From the NCBI GenBank assembly GCA_002397315.1, contig DHAE01000005.1:1285-43971 (forward strand): 42,687 nucleotides of DNA, read 5' to 3'. The position numbers were made by a program, and so were the translations under genes. The DNA is from Comamonadaceae bacterium UBA4962. GTDB taxonomy: Bacteria > Pseudomonadota > Gammaproteobacteria > Burkholderiales > Burkholderiaceae_C. Positions 1 through 8,386 of this stretch are shown piece after piece. The notes under the pieces are model-generated. The model made no database searches and was not told the origin of the DNA. It worked only from the letters and a program-made list of their open reading frames with translations. Each line of letters begins with the position of its first letter. Position 1 is the first letter of the stretch.

Positions 1-338
1 TGATGCGCCGGCTCGCGCAGGACCGGGTGGCGCTCACCGTCTGTCCGCTCTCCAACGAGAAGCTGTGCGTGTTCCCCGACCTGGCGGACCACAACATCCA
101 GGTGCTGCTCGACGCGGGCCTCGCCGCCACGGTGAACTCGGACGATCCCGCGTATTTCGGGGGCTACCTGAATACGAATTTCGTGCGCCTGTTCGCCGCG
201 GTGCCCACGCTCACGGCCGTGCACGCCTACCAGCTCGCATCCAACAGCATCGCGGCCAGCTTCGCGCCCGAGGCCGACCGGCAGCGCTGGGAAGGCCAGC
301 TGCGGGAGTGCTTCGAGCGCTTCGCCGCGCCGGCCTGA
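1..338 (+). CDS. add: Adenosine deaminase, C-terminal part (5' end outside window)
   Basis: This is the last ~110 residues of an adenosine/adenine deaminase of the amidohydrolase fold; the frame runs off the left edge, so the ATG at 3 is probably internal. The segment contains TVCPLSNEKL and then VNSDDPAYFGGY. In this family the paired Asp residues of the SDDP motif contribute the metal ligand and the neighbouring catalytic Asp. Known reaction: adenosine (or adenine) to inosine (or hypoxanthine) plus ammonia, in the cytosol. The zinc-binding HxH of the N-terminus is not visible because it lies outside the window. Context supports purine salvage: a nucleoside-binding BMP protein and guanine deaminase follow at 4.3-6.8 kb. 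Adenosine versus adenine specificity cannot be decided from this fragment. Confidence 0.9.
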   Translation, partial: MRRLAQDRVALTVCPLSNEKLCVFPDLADHNIQVLLDAGLAATVNSDDPAYFGGYLNTNFVRLFAAVPTLTAVHAYQLASNSIAASFAPEADRQRWEGQLRECFERFAAPA

Positions 339-521
339 GCGCGGCCCTTCGCGTGGGGCCGCCTGATGGTTATTGCGGATCGACAGGCGGGGTGTGCTGG
401 GCGAGAATGCTTCTCGCTTCCAGCCGTGCCTCCGCTGCGCCAAGGCGCTGCGGCGTGCCGGTCCCTGCCCGTGGCTCCCGGCCATTCCCGCCGTTGCGAG
501 CCTTCATGAGGAGCAACGACG

Positions 522-2981
522 ATGCGCAAGACGATCCGAGGCGGCCTGTGGCCGCTGTCCCTGTGCGTTCTCGCCAGCCTGGCCGCCTGCGGCGGAGGTG
601 GCGGCGGGGGCGGTGATCTCTCCCCCTACAGCGCCGAGATCCGCCGCACCTCCATGGGCGTGCCGCACATCAAGGCCGCCACCTGGGGTGGGGCAGGCTT
701 CGGGTCCGGCTACGCGCAGGCGCAGGACAACCTGTGCACCCTGGCCGACGCCTTCCTCACCTACCGCGGCGAGCGCTCCCGCCACTTCGGGGGCAGCGCC
801 CAGGTGGCCTACAACAGCACGCTCGGCCGGCCGCTCAACATCGACTCGGACTTCTTCCACCGCCACGTGATCTCCGCCGACGTGGTCGAGAAGATGGTGG
901 CGGCCCAGCCGGAGAAGCTCCGCAAGATGGTCGAGGGCTTCGCCGCGGGCTACAACCGCTACCTGGCCGACCTGCCCTCCGACGGCCGTGCCCATGCGGC
1001 CTGCCGCGGCGCTGCCTGGGTGCAGCCCATCACCGCGCAGGACGTATGGCGGCGCATGTTCGCCGCCAACCTCGCCGGGGGCTACAGCAACTTCGCGGCG
1101 GCGATCGCCAACGCCGCGGCGCCAGCCGCGGCCCGGCCTGGAGTGGCTCCCACCCCCACCGCGGCACTGCGGCGCAAAGCCGCGGGCACGGAGGTCGCGG
1201 CCCTGGATGCATCCCGCACCCGCGCGCCCGACCTGCAGGTGGGCGGCACGATGGGTGTCGGCAGCAACATGTACGGCTTCGGCACGGCCGGCACGGGCGA
1301 TGCCAGCCCGCTGCTGTTCGGCAACCCGCACTGGTACTGGAAGGGGCCGGACCGCTTCTACCAGGCGCAGCTGACCATCGGCGACGAGCTGAACGTGAGC
1401 GGCGTGTCGTTCCTCGGCGTGCCGGTGGTGCTGATCGGCTTCAACGACCACGTGGCCTGGAGCCACACCGTCTCCACCGCGCGGCGTTTCGGCTTCTTCC
1501 AGCTCACCCTGGCCGCGGGCGACCCCACCAGCTACCTGCGCGACGGCGCCCCGGTGAAGATGGCCACCACCACCATCACCGTGCAGGATCGCACGGCTTC
1601 CGGCCTGGTGGACGTGGCGCGCACGCTCTACAAGACCGACATGGGGCCGCTGGTGGACCTGTCCACGCTGAACCCGGCCCTGGCCTGGAACCAGGCCACG
1701 GCCTTCGTCATCCGCGACATCAACGCAGAGAACTACCGCACCTTCCGCAACTGGATGCGCTGGAATCAGGCCCGCTCGCTCGACGAGTTCATCGCCATCC
1801 AGCGCGAGGAATCCGCCATCCCCTGGGTCAACACCGTGGCCGTGGGGCGGGGCAGCGCCCGTGCCTGGTATGCCGACATGGGCGCGGTGCCGAACGTATC
1901 CGCCGCCCAGACCGCCTCGTGCACCACGGCTTTCGGACGCGCCGTCGCCGCGGCGCTGCCGGGCGTGCCGTTCTTCGACGGCTCGCGCAGCGCCTGCGAC
2001 TGGCAGACCGACGCGGACTCGGTGCAGCAGGGCGCGATCGGCCCGTCACGCATGCCCAGCGTGCAGCGCGACGACTACGTGGGCAACATGAACGACAGCT
2101 ACTGGCTCGCCAACGCCAGCGCGCCGCTCACCGGCTTCGCACCCATCTTCGGTGCCACCGGCGTGCCGCAGACCCTGCGCACCCGCCTGGGTCACACCAT
2201 GGCCCTGCAGCGCCTGGCCGGCACCGATGGCTACGGCGGCCGCCAGGCCACCAGCGCCATCGTGCGCCGGATGGTGCTGGACAGCCGCGTCTTCAGCGCC
2301 GAGCGCTTCAAGGACCAGGCCCTGGCGCTGGTGTGCACCACGCCGCAGATCGCGGTCGGCAGCGGTTCCGTGGACGTGGCGGCCGCCTGCGCCGCATTGC
2401 GCGCCTGGGACAACACCGGCCACGGCGATGCGCGCGGCTCCCACGTCTGGGACGAGTTCTGGAGCCGCGTGCAGGTGCCGGCAGCCCAGCTCTACACCAC
2501 GCCGTTCGATGCGGCCGACCCGCTGAACACGCCGCGCGACCTGAATCCCGCCGCCGCGGGCGCTCTGCGCCAGGCCTTTGGCGCCGCCGTGGCCAAGGTG
2601 GCACAGAGCGGTTTCGCCTTCGATGCGCCGCGCGGCGAGGTGCTGTTCATCACGCGCGGCGGCAGGAAGCTGCCGCTCTACGGGGGCTGCGGCGGCACGG
2701 GCTACTTCACCATCGCCTGCTCGGAGAATCCGATCGACCAGGGCGGCTACTCCATGGACGGCCAGCCGCACGGCAACACCTACCTGCAGGTCGTCACCTT
2801 CCCGGCCGGCGGTGTGCAGGCCCACACGCTGCTCACGCACTCCCTCTCGGACGATCCCGCCTCGCCGCACCACGGCGACTACACGCAGGCGTATTCCGCC
2901 CAACAGTGGCTGCGCGTGCCATTCACCGAGGCGGAGATTGCCGCGGACGCGAACTTCCGCACGCAGACGGTGCGGCCGTAG
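522..2981 (+). CDS. Penicillin-acylase-family (S45) lipoprotein, probable N-acyl-homoserine lactone acylase
   Basis: An 819-residue Ntn-hydrolase of the penicillin acylase family. Residues 1-22 form a lipoprotein signal with lipobox LAAC and lipidated Cys23; Gly at +2 suggests outer-membrane sorting. A poly-Gly linker follows. Autocleavage should occur before Ser248 in GVGSNMYGFG, giving an alpha chain, a spacer and a beta chain. Counting from this Ser as beta1, His falls at beta23 (FGNPHWYW) and Val at beta70 (AWSHTV), the same positions as in the Pseudomonas acylase PvdQ. Asn524 in NMNDSYW is the likely oxyanion Asn. This points to the AHL/lipopeptide acylase branch rather than true penicillin G acylase. 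The start is set by GAGGAG at 508-513. The natural substrate is not provable from sequence. Confidence 0.85.
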   Translation: MRKTIRGGLWPLSLCVLASLAACGGGGGGGGDLSPYSAEIRRTSMGVPHIKAATWGGAGFGSGYAQAQDNLCTLADAFLTYRGERSRHFGGSAQVAYNSTLGRPLNIDSDFFHRHVISADVVEKMVAAQPEKLRKMVEGFAAGYNRYLADLPSDGRAHAACRGAAWVQPITAQDVWRRMFAANLAGGYSNFAAAIANAAAPAAARPGVAPTPTAALRRKAAGTEVAALDASRTRAPDLQVGGTMGVGSNMYGFGTAGTGDASPLLFGNPHWYWKGPDRFYQAQLTIGDELNVSGVSFLGVPVVLIGFNDHVAWSHTVSTARRFGFFQLTLAAGDPTSYLRDGAPVKMATTTITVQDRTASGLVDVARTLYKTDMGPLVDLSTLNPALAWNQATAFVIRDINAENYRTFRNWMRWNQARSLDEFIAIQREESAIPWVNTVAVGRGSARAWYADMGAVPNVSAAQTASCTTAFGRAVAAALPGVPFFDGSRSACDWQTDADSVQQGAIGPSRMPSVQRDDYVGNMNDSYWLANASAPLTGFAPIFGATGVPQTLRTRLGHTMALQRLAGTDGYGGRQATSAIVRRMVLDSRVFSAERFKDQALALVCTTPQIAVGSGSVDVAAACAALRAWDNTGHGDARGSHVWDEFWSRVQVPAAQLYTTPFDAADPLNTPRDLNPAAAGALRQAFGAAVAKVAQSGFAFDAPRGEVLFITRGGRKLPLYGGCGGTGYFTIACSENPIDQGGYSMDGQPHGNTYLQVVTFPAGGVQAHTLLTHSLSDDPASPHHGDYTQAYSAQQWLRVPFTEAEIAADANFRTQTVRP

Positions 2982-3108
2982 CAGGTAACGGCGCGGGCTG
3001 GCGCACAATCGCGGCACGCCGTCCGGCACGCTTTCCGGCCAACCGCCGCGGAGCGTGCCGGCGCCCGGTCTCCGGGTGCCTGCCGTCCTCGCATTGGAAG
3101 CCTCCACC

Positions 3109-4050
3109 GTGTCCACTCCCCGCATTCCCCTCCTGGCCCTCAACACGCTGTCGCCGCAGCACCAGGCGCAGATCGCCGCCGTCTACGACCTGCACTACGC
3201 TCCCACGCCCAACGACCGCACGCAGGCGATCGCCACCCAGGGCGGCCGCTTCCGGGCGGTGCTCACCATCGGCTCCACCGGGCTCTCCGCCCAGGAGATG
3301 GAGGCCATGCCCGCGCTCGAACTCGTCTGCGCGCTCGGCGCGGGCTATGAAAACATCGCGCTCGACGCGGCCCGCGCGCGCGGCATCGCCGTGGCCAATG
3401 GCGCCGGCACCAACGACGACTGCGTGGCCGACCATGCCTTCGGCCTGCTCATCGCCATCGTGCGCGGGCTGCGGCCGCTCGACCGGCTCTGCCGCGAAGG
3501 CGTCTGGCGCGATGCCATCGGCCTGCCGCCGAACGTTTCCGGCAAGCGCCTGGGCATCTTCGGGCTCGGCACCATCGGCCAGAAGATCGCGCGCCGCGCC
3601 GCCGGCTTCGACATGCAGATCGGCTACCACAACCGCAATCCGAAGGACGGCGTACCGCACTCCTACTTCGGCAGCCTGCGCGAACTCGCCGAGTGGTGCG
3701 ACGTGCTGGTGTGCGCCACGCCCGGCGGCCCGGCCACGCGGCATGCGATCAATGCCGAGATCCTCGATGCGATCGGCCCGCTGGGTTACCTCGTGAACAT
3801 CGCGCGCGGCAGCGTCGTCGATACCGAGGCACTGGCCGAAGCGCTGCGCGGCCACCGCATCGCCGGTGCGGGCCTGGACGTGTACGAGAGCGAACCCCAC
3901 CCGCCCGAGGCGCTCGTCGGGCTCGACAACGTGGTGCTCACGCCCCACGTGGCCGGCTGGTCGCCCGAGGCCGTGCAGGCCAGCGTGGACCGTTTCATGG
4001 CCAATGCGGAAGGGCATTTCGCGGGGCGCGGCGTGGTGTCGCCGGTGTGA
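3109..4050 (+). CDS. D-isomer 2-hydroxyacid dehydrogenase (glyoxylate/hydroxypyruvate reductase type)
   Basis: About 313 residues, an NAD(P)-dependent reductase of 2-keto acids in the D-2-hydroxyacid dehydrogenase family. The Rossmann motif GLGTIG lies in the middle of the protein. Catalytic signatures follow: NIARGS with the Arg, GLDVYESEP with the Glu, and PHVAGWS with the proton-donating His. The chosen start is GTG at 3109, which has GGAAG at 3096-3100 at good spacing. An upstream in-frame GTG at 3055 would add 18 unconserved residues and has no ribosome site. The gene is separate from the acylase (127-base gap). A hairpin repeat starts 6 bases after the stop codon. Likely substrates are glyoxylate or hydroxypyruvate, but the substrate cannot be fixed from sequence alone. 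Confidence 0.88.
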   Translation: MSTPRIPLLALNTLSPQHQAQIAAVYDLHYAPTPNDRTQAIATQGGRFRAVLTIGSTGLSAQEMEAMPALELVCALGAGYENIALDAARARGIAVANGAGTNDDCVADHAFGLLIAIVRGLRPLDRLCREGVWRDAIGLPPNVSGKRLGIFGLGTIGQKIARRAAGFDMQIGYHNRNPKDGVPHSYFGSLRELAEWCDVLVCATPGGPATRHAINAEILDAIGPLGYLVNIARGSVVDTEALAEALRGHRIAGAGLDVYESEPHPPEALVGLDNVVLTPHVAGWSPEAVQASVDRFMANAEGHFAGRGVVSPV

Positions 4051-4055
4051 TGCCA

Positions 4056-4169
4056 AGAGCGGCTGACACGGTCCAGCGAAGAGGTTCTGGCTAGGCGCCG
4101 TATCGCAGGCAGTACGATGAGTACGACAAGATGCGGCAACGACGCCAGAAGGGTCGTGTCGGCCGCTCT
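4056..4169 (+). repeat. Interspersed hairpin repeat, copy 1 (complete, 114 bp)
   Basis: This is the most complete copy of a repeat seen four times in the window. It is bounded by AGAGCGGC (4056-4063) and GCCGCTCT (4162-4169). The outer arms extend through TGACACG / CGTGTCG, then TTCTGGC / GCCAGAA. An inner stem pairs GCCGTATC (4097-4104) with GATGCGGC (4130-4137), and the apical GTACG...GTAC region is also self-complementary. The RNA would be one long imperfect hairpin. It starts 6 bases after the 2-hydroxyacid dehydrogenase stop. No protein-coding content. Confidence 0.85.
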
Positions 4170-4206
4170 AAAGGCCCCGCCAGGCCCGCGGAAGGCGGAG
4201 CGCGGC

Positions 4207-4212
4207 TAGAAT
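4207..4212 (+). promoter_or_regulatory. Putative -10 box upstream of the BMP gene
   Basis: TAGAAT matches the -10 consensus at 5 of 6 positions. It would start transcription near 4219, just before the hairpins at 4223-4275. No convincing -35 is seen at the right distance. The same TAGAAT hexamer occurs before feoA (27490), before argD (minus strand, 33128-33133) and before the DUF3579 gene (33234). Confidence 0.45.
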
Positions 4213-4222
4213 CCCGCCCCGT

Positions 4223-4290
4223 CTTTCCGCCCCAAGCGGACGAAAGGCTGCTGTCCCGGCAGCCTTTTTCTTTTTCCAGTTCCGGGACCA
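4223..4290 (+). promoter_or_regulatory. Candidate transcription attenuator or riboswitch-like leader before the BMP gene
   Basis: The short leader contains a first hairpin (TCCGC 4226-4230 with GCGGA 4236-4240, extended by CTT/AAG across a two-base bulge). It shares its 3' bases AAAG (4243-4246) with the stem of a strong intrinsic terminator, so the two cannot both form fully. The terminator loop and 3' arm (GTCCCGG, 4253-4259) are also perfectly complementary to CCGGGAC at 4282-4288, just before the ribosome site. I do not recognise a known riboswitch consensus. Control of the downstream purine genes by attenuation is inference. Confidence 0.5.
4243..4275 (+). terminator. Intrinsic terminator 30 bases upstream of the BMP start codon
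   Basis: AAAGGCTGC (4243-4251) pairs with GCAGCCTTT (4259-4267) around a 7-base loop, followed by an almost pure T run to 4275. The hairpin and T tract are textbook. Its position after the apparent promoter and before the gene is what makes it unusual. Confidence 0.8.
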
Positions 4291-4304
4291 TGTAGAGGAC
4301 CACC

Positions 4305-5414
4305 ATGTACAAAAACCTCGCTGCCGCGCTCGCGGCCGCCTGCCTGTTCCTGTCGCCCGCTGCCTTCGCGCAGCAACCCGCCGCACCCGCCTCGCCCGCC
4401 AAGGCCTCCCCCGTGAAGGCCGGCTTCGTCTACGTATCGCCGATCACCGACGCCGGCTGGACGCGCCAGCACGAGGAGGGGCGCCGCGCCGTCGAGAAGG
4501 CCCTGGGGCCGCAGGTGCGCACCACCTTCGTCGAGAACGTGGCCGAGGGGGCGGACGCCGAGCGTGTGATCCGCGACCTCGCCGCCACCGGCCACCAGAT
4601 CATCTTCACGCCCAGCTTCGGCTACATGGAACCGACGCTGCGCGTGGCGCGCGACTTCCCCGATGTGAAGTTCGAATCCATCACCGGCTACAAGACCGCG
4701 CCCAACGTCGCCACCGCCAACGCGCGCTACTACGAGGGCCGCTACCTCGCGGGCGTGGCCGCGGGCCGCATGACGCGCTCGCACGTCGCGGGCTTCGTGG
4801 CCGGCTTCCCCATTCCCGAGGTGCTCCAGGGCATCAACGCCTTCACGCTCGGCATGCGCTCGGTCGACCCGAAGGCCACCGTGAAGGTGGTCTGGCTCGA
4901 CGTCTGGTTCGATCCGCCCAAGGAGCGCGACGCGGCCATGGCGCTGTTCAACGAGGGCGTGGACGTGGTGGCCTTCCATACCGGCTCCACCGCGGTGATG
5001 GCCGCCGCCCAGGAGCGCGGGCGCCTGGCCATCGGCTACCACTCGGACATGCGCGGCGTGGGACCGGACGCGCAGATCCTCGCCGTGACGCACCAGTGGG
5101 GCGCCTACTACACCGAGCGCGTGCGCGCCGTGCGCGACGGCCGGTGGACGAGCGGCAACGTCTGGGGCGGCGTGCGCGAGGGCATGGTGCGCGTGGAAGG
5201 CTTCGGCAGCCGCGTGCCGCCCGCCGTGCAGAAGGAAGTGCTCGCGCGCCAGGACGACATCGCCCGCGGGCGCCTGCACCCCTTCGCCGCCGGCGCCGCA
5301 CCCGTGCGGGACAACACCGGCCGCGAGGTGATCGCGCCCGGCCGCACACTGACCGACGAGCAGATCCTGCGCATGGACTGGCTCGTGGAAGGCGTGCAGC
5401 GCCAGGCACGCTAG
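4305..5414 (+). CDS. BMP family (PnrA-like) ABC transporter substrate-binding protein
   Basis: A 369-residue periplasmic substrate-binding protein of the BMP/PnrA family, whose characterised members bind purine nucleosides. Residues 1-23 form a classical Sec signal ending in AFAQQ. The mature protein begins near the conserved KAGFVYVSPITDAGW strand, in which Asp/Ala-Gly-Trp belong to the ligand pocket. Further family signatures are FTPSFGYMEP, NARYYEGRYLAGVAAG and VAFHTGS. A ribosome site GAGGA lies 5-6 bases before the ATG, and a start-stop ATGTAG sits just upstream at 4290. No permease or ATPase gene is within the window; partners may lie upstream of add. Guanine deaminase follows in the same direction (91-base gap), consistent with nucleoside or nucleobase import and breakdown. 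Confidence 0.88.
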   Translation: MYKNLAAALAAACLFLSPAAFAQQPAAPASPAKASPVKAGFVYVSPITDAGWTRQHEEGRRAVEKALGPQVRTTFVENVAEGADAERVIRDLAATGHQIIFTPSFGYMEPTLRVARDFPDVKFESITGYKTAPNVATANARYYEGRYLAGVAAGRMTRSHVAGFVAGFPIPEVLQGINAFTLGMRSVDPKATVKVVWLDVWFDPPKERDAAMALFNEGVDVVAFHTGSTAVMAAAQERGRLAIGYHSDMRGVGPDAQILAVTHQWGAYYTERVRAVRDGRWTSGNVWGGVREGMVRVEGFGSRVPPAVQKEVLARQDDIARGRLHPFAAGAAPVRDNTGREVIAPGRTLTDEQILRMDWLVEGVQRQAR

Positions 5415-5505
5415 GAGCGGCCCGCGACACCCTTCGGACGTCGTCCCTGCACGCCCCTCCCACCCTTTCGTTCATCTGCCTCACGTGCGCCCGCGAAGGG
5501 CCGCC

Positions 5506-6843
5506 ATGTCATCATTCCGCATGCCCACGCCGACCCTGCCCCCCATCCCTGAAACCGCCACCCACGGCTGGCGCGCCGCGCTGCTGCGCTTCGACGCCGA
5601 AGGCCGCCCGCTCTACGACGAAGACGGCCTGCTCGCCGTCGGCCCCGGCCCGGATGGCGTGCAGCGCGTGGTCGCCGCGGGCGACTGGCGCACGCTCTCG
5701 CCGCGCTTTCCCGGGCTGCCGGTCACGCACCAGCCCGGCCGCATCATCGCGCCCGGCTTCGTGGACATGCACGTGCACTTCCCGCAGACCGACGTCATCG
5801 GCTCGCCCGCGGAAGGGTTGCTGCCCTGGCTGGAGAACTACACCTTCCCGCACGAATCGCGCTTTGCCGACCCGGAGTACGCGCGCGGCGTGGCCACCGT
5901 CTTCGTCGACGAATTGCTGCGCAACGGCGTCACCACGGCGCTCACCTTCGCCACCTCGCATCCCGCGTCGGTGGATGCGCTGATGGAGGAGGCCACGGAG
6001 CGCGGCCTGCGCCTCATCGCCGGCAAGGTGCTGCAGGACCGCAACTCCCCCGACGGCGTGCGCGACGACACCACCCGCTCGCTCGCCGACACCGAAGACC
6101 TGATCCGCCGCTGGCACGGCCGCGGGCGGCTGGGCTACGCGATCACGCCGCGCTTCGCCCCGAGCTGCACCGAGGCGCAACTGCGCGGCGCGGGCGAGCT
6201 GGCCGCCCGCTATCCCGACGTGTGGATCCAGTCGCACGTGGCCGAGAACCGCGACGAGATCCGCTGGGCGCTGGAGCTGTTCCCCCAGGCGCGCAGCTAC
6301 CTTGCGGTGTACGACGGCTTCGGCCTGATGCGCGAGCGCGCCGTGTATGCCCACTGCATCCATTTCGACGACGAAGACCGCGCCCTGATGCGCGACACCC
6401 GCACCGTCGCGGCCGTGAGCCCGACCAGCAACCTGTTCCTCGGCAGCGGCTTCTTCGACTACGCCGGCGCCGACCGCGTGGGCTTCCGCTACGGCCTCGC
6501 GAGCGACGTGGGCGGGGGCACCAGCTTCAGCCCCTTCCACACCATGCTCGCCGCCTACTACGTGGGCCGCGAGGGGCAGACCAAGCCGGGGCTCTCGCTG
6601 CCGCCCGGCCACCTCTGGTGGCAGCACACGGCCGGCGCCGCCCGCGCGCTGGGGCTGGAAGGCGTCATCGGCAACCTGCAGCCGGGCTGCGAGGCGGACT
6701 TCGTCGTGCTGAACCCCGCCGCCACGCCGCTGCTCGCGCGCAAGACGGCCCAGGCGGCCAGCCTGGACGAACTGCTGTTCGCGATGATCGTGCTGGGCGA
6801 CGACCGGCTCGTCGAGCGCGCCGTGATCGCGGCATCCCGTTGA
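5506..6843 (+). CDS. guaD: Guanine deaminase
   Basis: About 445 residues, an amidohydrolase that hydrolyses guanine to xanthine and ammonia in the cytosol. Metal ligands are visible as HVHFPQTD (HxH) in the N-terminal third, then SHVAEN and HCIHFDD, and the late Asp in GLASDVGGG. The guanine-deaminase-specific stretch TDVIGSPAEGLLPWLENYTF follows the HxH directly, which separates it from other deaminases. I chose ATG 5506 because GAAGGG at 5495-5500 gives good spacing; GTG 5485 and ATG 5521 are in-frame alternatives. It sits behind the BMP binding protein, so the two probably act together in purine use. No intrinsic terminator is seen after the stop. Confidence 0.92.
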   Translation: MSSFRMPTPTLPPIPETATHGWRAALLRFDAEGRPLYDEDGLLAVGPGPDGVQRVVAAGDWRTLSPRFPGLPVTHQPGRIIAPGFVDMHVHFPQTDVIGSPAEGLLPWLENYTFPHESRFADPEYARGVATVFVDELLRNGVTTALTFATSHPASVDALMEEATERGLRLIAGKVLQDRNSPDGVRDDTTRSLADTEDLIRRWHGRGRLGYAITPRFAPSCTEAQLRGAGELAARYPDVWIQSHVAENRDEIRWALELFPQARSYLAVYDGFGLMRERAVYAHCIHFDDEDRALMRDTRTVAAVSPTSNLFLGSGFFDYAGADRVGFRYGLASDVGGGTSFSPFHTMLAAYYVGREGQTKPGLSLPPGHLWWQHTAGAARALGLEGVIGNLQPGCEADFVVLNPAATPLLARKTAQAASLDELLFAMIVLGDDRLVERAVIAASR

Positions 6844-6942
6844 GCCGGCGGAGCCCGTGCAGCGGATTTCCGCAGCTATGAAAAGAGTAGTATCGCGTCC
6901 GCGCGCCGCGTTCCGCCTGGCGCGCACGAGGAGAGAGAAACC

Positions 6943-7509
<567 letters not shown>

Positions 7510-7688
7510 CGGCCGCCGCCCGAGCGCGGCACTGGCGAGCGTCCTACAGCGGCGCGGCGCGTTCCTCCGGTGCGGGGGCGGCACCCCGGGCATAGCATTC
7601 CTCCATGCGCTGCCGTTGCGTTCCGTGAGGTTGTCACACGGGACCGGCAGACTGGAATTCCCGCTTTTGCCCGCCCGAGGACATCGCC

Positions 7689-7997
7689 ATGCACGCCGCC
7701 ACCGCTTCCTTTGCATCTTCCGCCGCTCCGGCCGCCTATGCACCGGACCTGGGCGCCCGCGCCGAGGCGCGCTACTGGCCGGCCCATGCCCTCGATGCCT
7801 TCCTGTTGCAGATGGCGGCACGCGGGCACTGCATCAGCGCCACGATGATGCTGGGCGACCGCCGCTACGCCCTGGACCAGCTCCAGCATGCGCGCGCCCT
7901 GCCGGGCGACACGCTGCAGTCGGCCGTGCGGGAACTCTCCGATTATTTCGAGGATGCCGAACCGGCCGTGGCCAGCCTGCACTGGTGCCACCGCTGA
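7689..7997 (+). CDS. Hypothetical protein, 102 aa
   Basis: I do not recognise this protein. It has an Ala-rich N-terminus (about 25 residues) and a compact core from AEARYWPAHALDAFLLQMAARGHCISATMMLGDRRYALDQL, ending in an acidic SDYFEDAEP stretch. No membrane segment is obvious and there is no clear signal peptide. The start is supported by GAGGA about 8 bases upstream. A second small gene follows 44 bases later in the same direction, so the pair may be co-transcribed. Reality of the gene is supported by the ribosome site, sensible composition and the lack of a competing frame on either strand. Function is unknown. Confidence 0.6.
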   Translation: MHAATASFASSAAPAAYAPDLGARAEARYWPAHALDAFLLQMAARGHCISATMMLGDRRYALDQLQHARALPGDTLQSAVRELSDYFEDAEPAVASLHWCHR

Positions 7998-8041
7998 AAG
8001 CGCGTCCCAACCGCCCCCGCCCGACCCCAGGAGACCATCAC

Positions 8042-8323
8042 ATGCCCACCGTTTCGGCGCAGCCGTCCTCGTTCGATTCCGACTACGCAGCCCCGCGAAG
8101 CAGCGGCGCACGCCCCTTCCTGCTGGCCGTGGGCGGCGCCGTGATCGCGGTGCAGGTCGCGGCCATGGCCTGGGTGCTGGAGGACCACGTCCGCCACGCC
8201 GAGCAGCAGCAGCATGCCTGGGTGGCGCGCGGCATGCAGTCGAGCACCGCCCGCGATCCGCAGACCCTGGCGGCGTCGGCGGATGCGGCCTGGTCCGCGG
8301 GTTCCACCATCGCCGCCCGCTGA
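8042..8323 (+). CDS. Hypothetical single-pass membrane protein, 93 aa
   Basis: A small protein with one clear hydrophobic segment (about residues 25-45, FLLAVGGAVIAVQVAAMAWVL) flanked by a Ser-rich N-terminus and a His/Gln-rich stretch (HVRHAEQQQHAW). The rest is polar and Ala-rich. The ATG is preceded by AGGAG at proper spacing, which favours this start over longer in-frame extensions. No family is recognised. It lies between another small hypothetical gene and the zinc peptidase gene, all in one direction. Confidence 0.6.
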   Translation: MPTVSAQPSSFDSDYAAPRSSGARPFLLAVGGAVIAVQVAAMAWVLEDHVRHAEQQQHAWVARGMQSSTARDPQTLAASADAAWSAGSTIAAR

Positions 8324-8386
8324 CGGACAACGGCCCGCCGGGCGGCGTACCATCGCGGCCCGGCATGAATCTTTGGGGTGCGCACG

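Noticed and set aside
341..362. GC hairpin after add as a terminator
   Set aside because: GCGGCCC/GGGCCGC pairs well but no T tract follows, and such short GC stems are common at this base composition.
3055..3108. Upstream GTG start for the 2-hydroxyacid dehydrogenase
   Set aside because: No ribosome site, and the added residues are not part of the conserved fold. GTG 3109 has a good GGAAG.
4207..4290. Naming the BMP leader as a known purine, xanthine or guanidine riboswitch
   Set aside because: I could not match it to any consensus from memory, so only an attenuator-like architecture is claimed.
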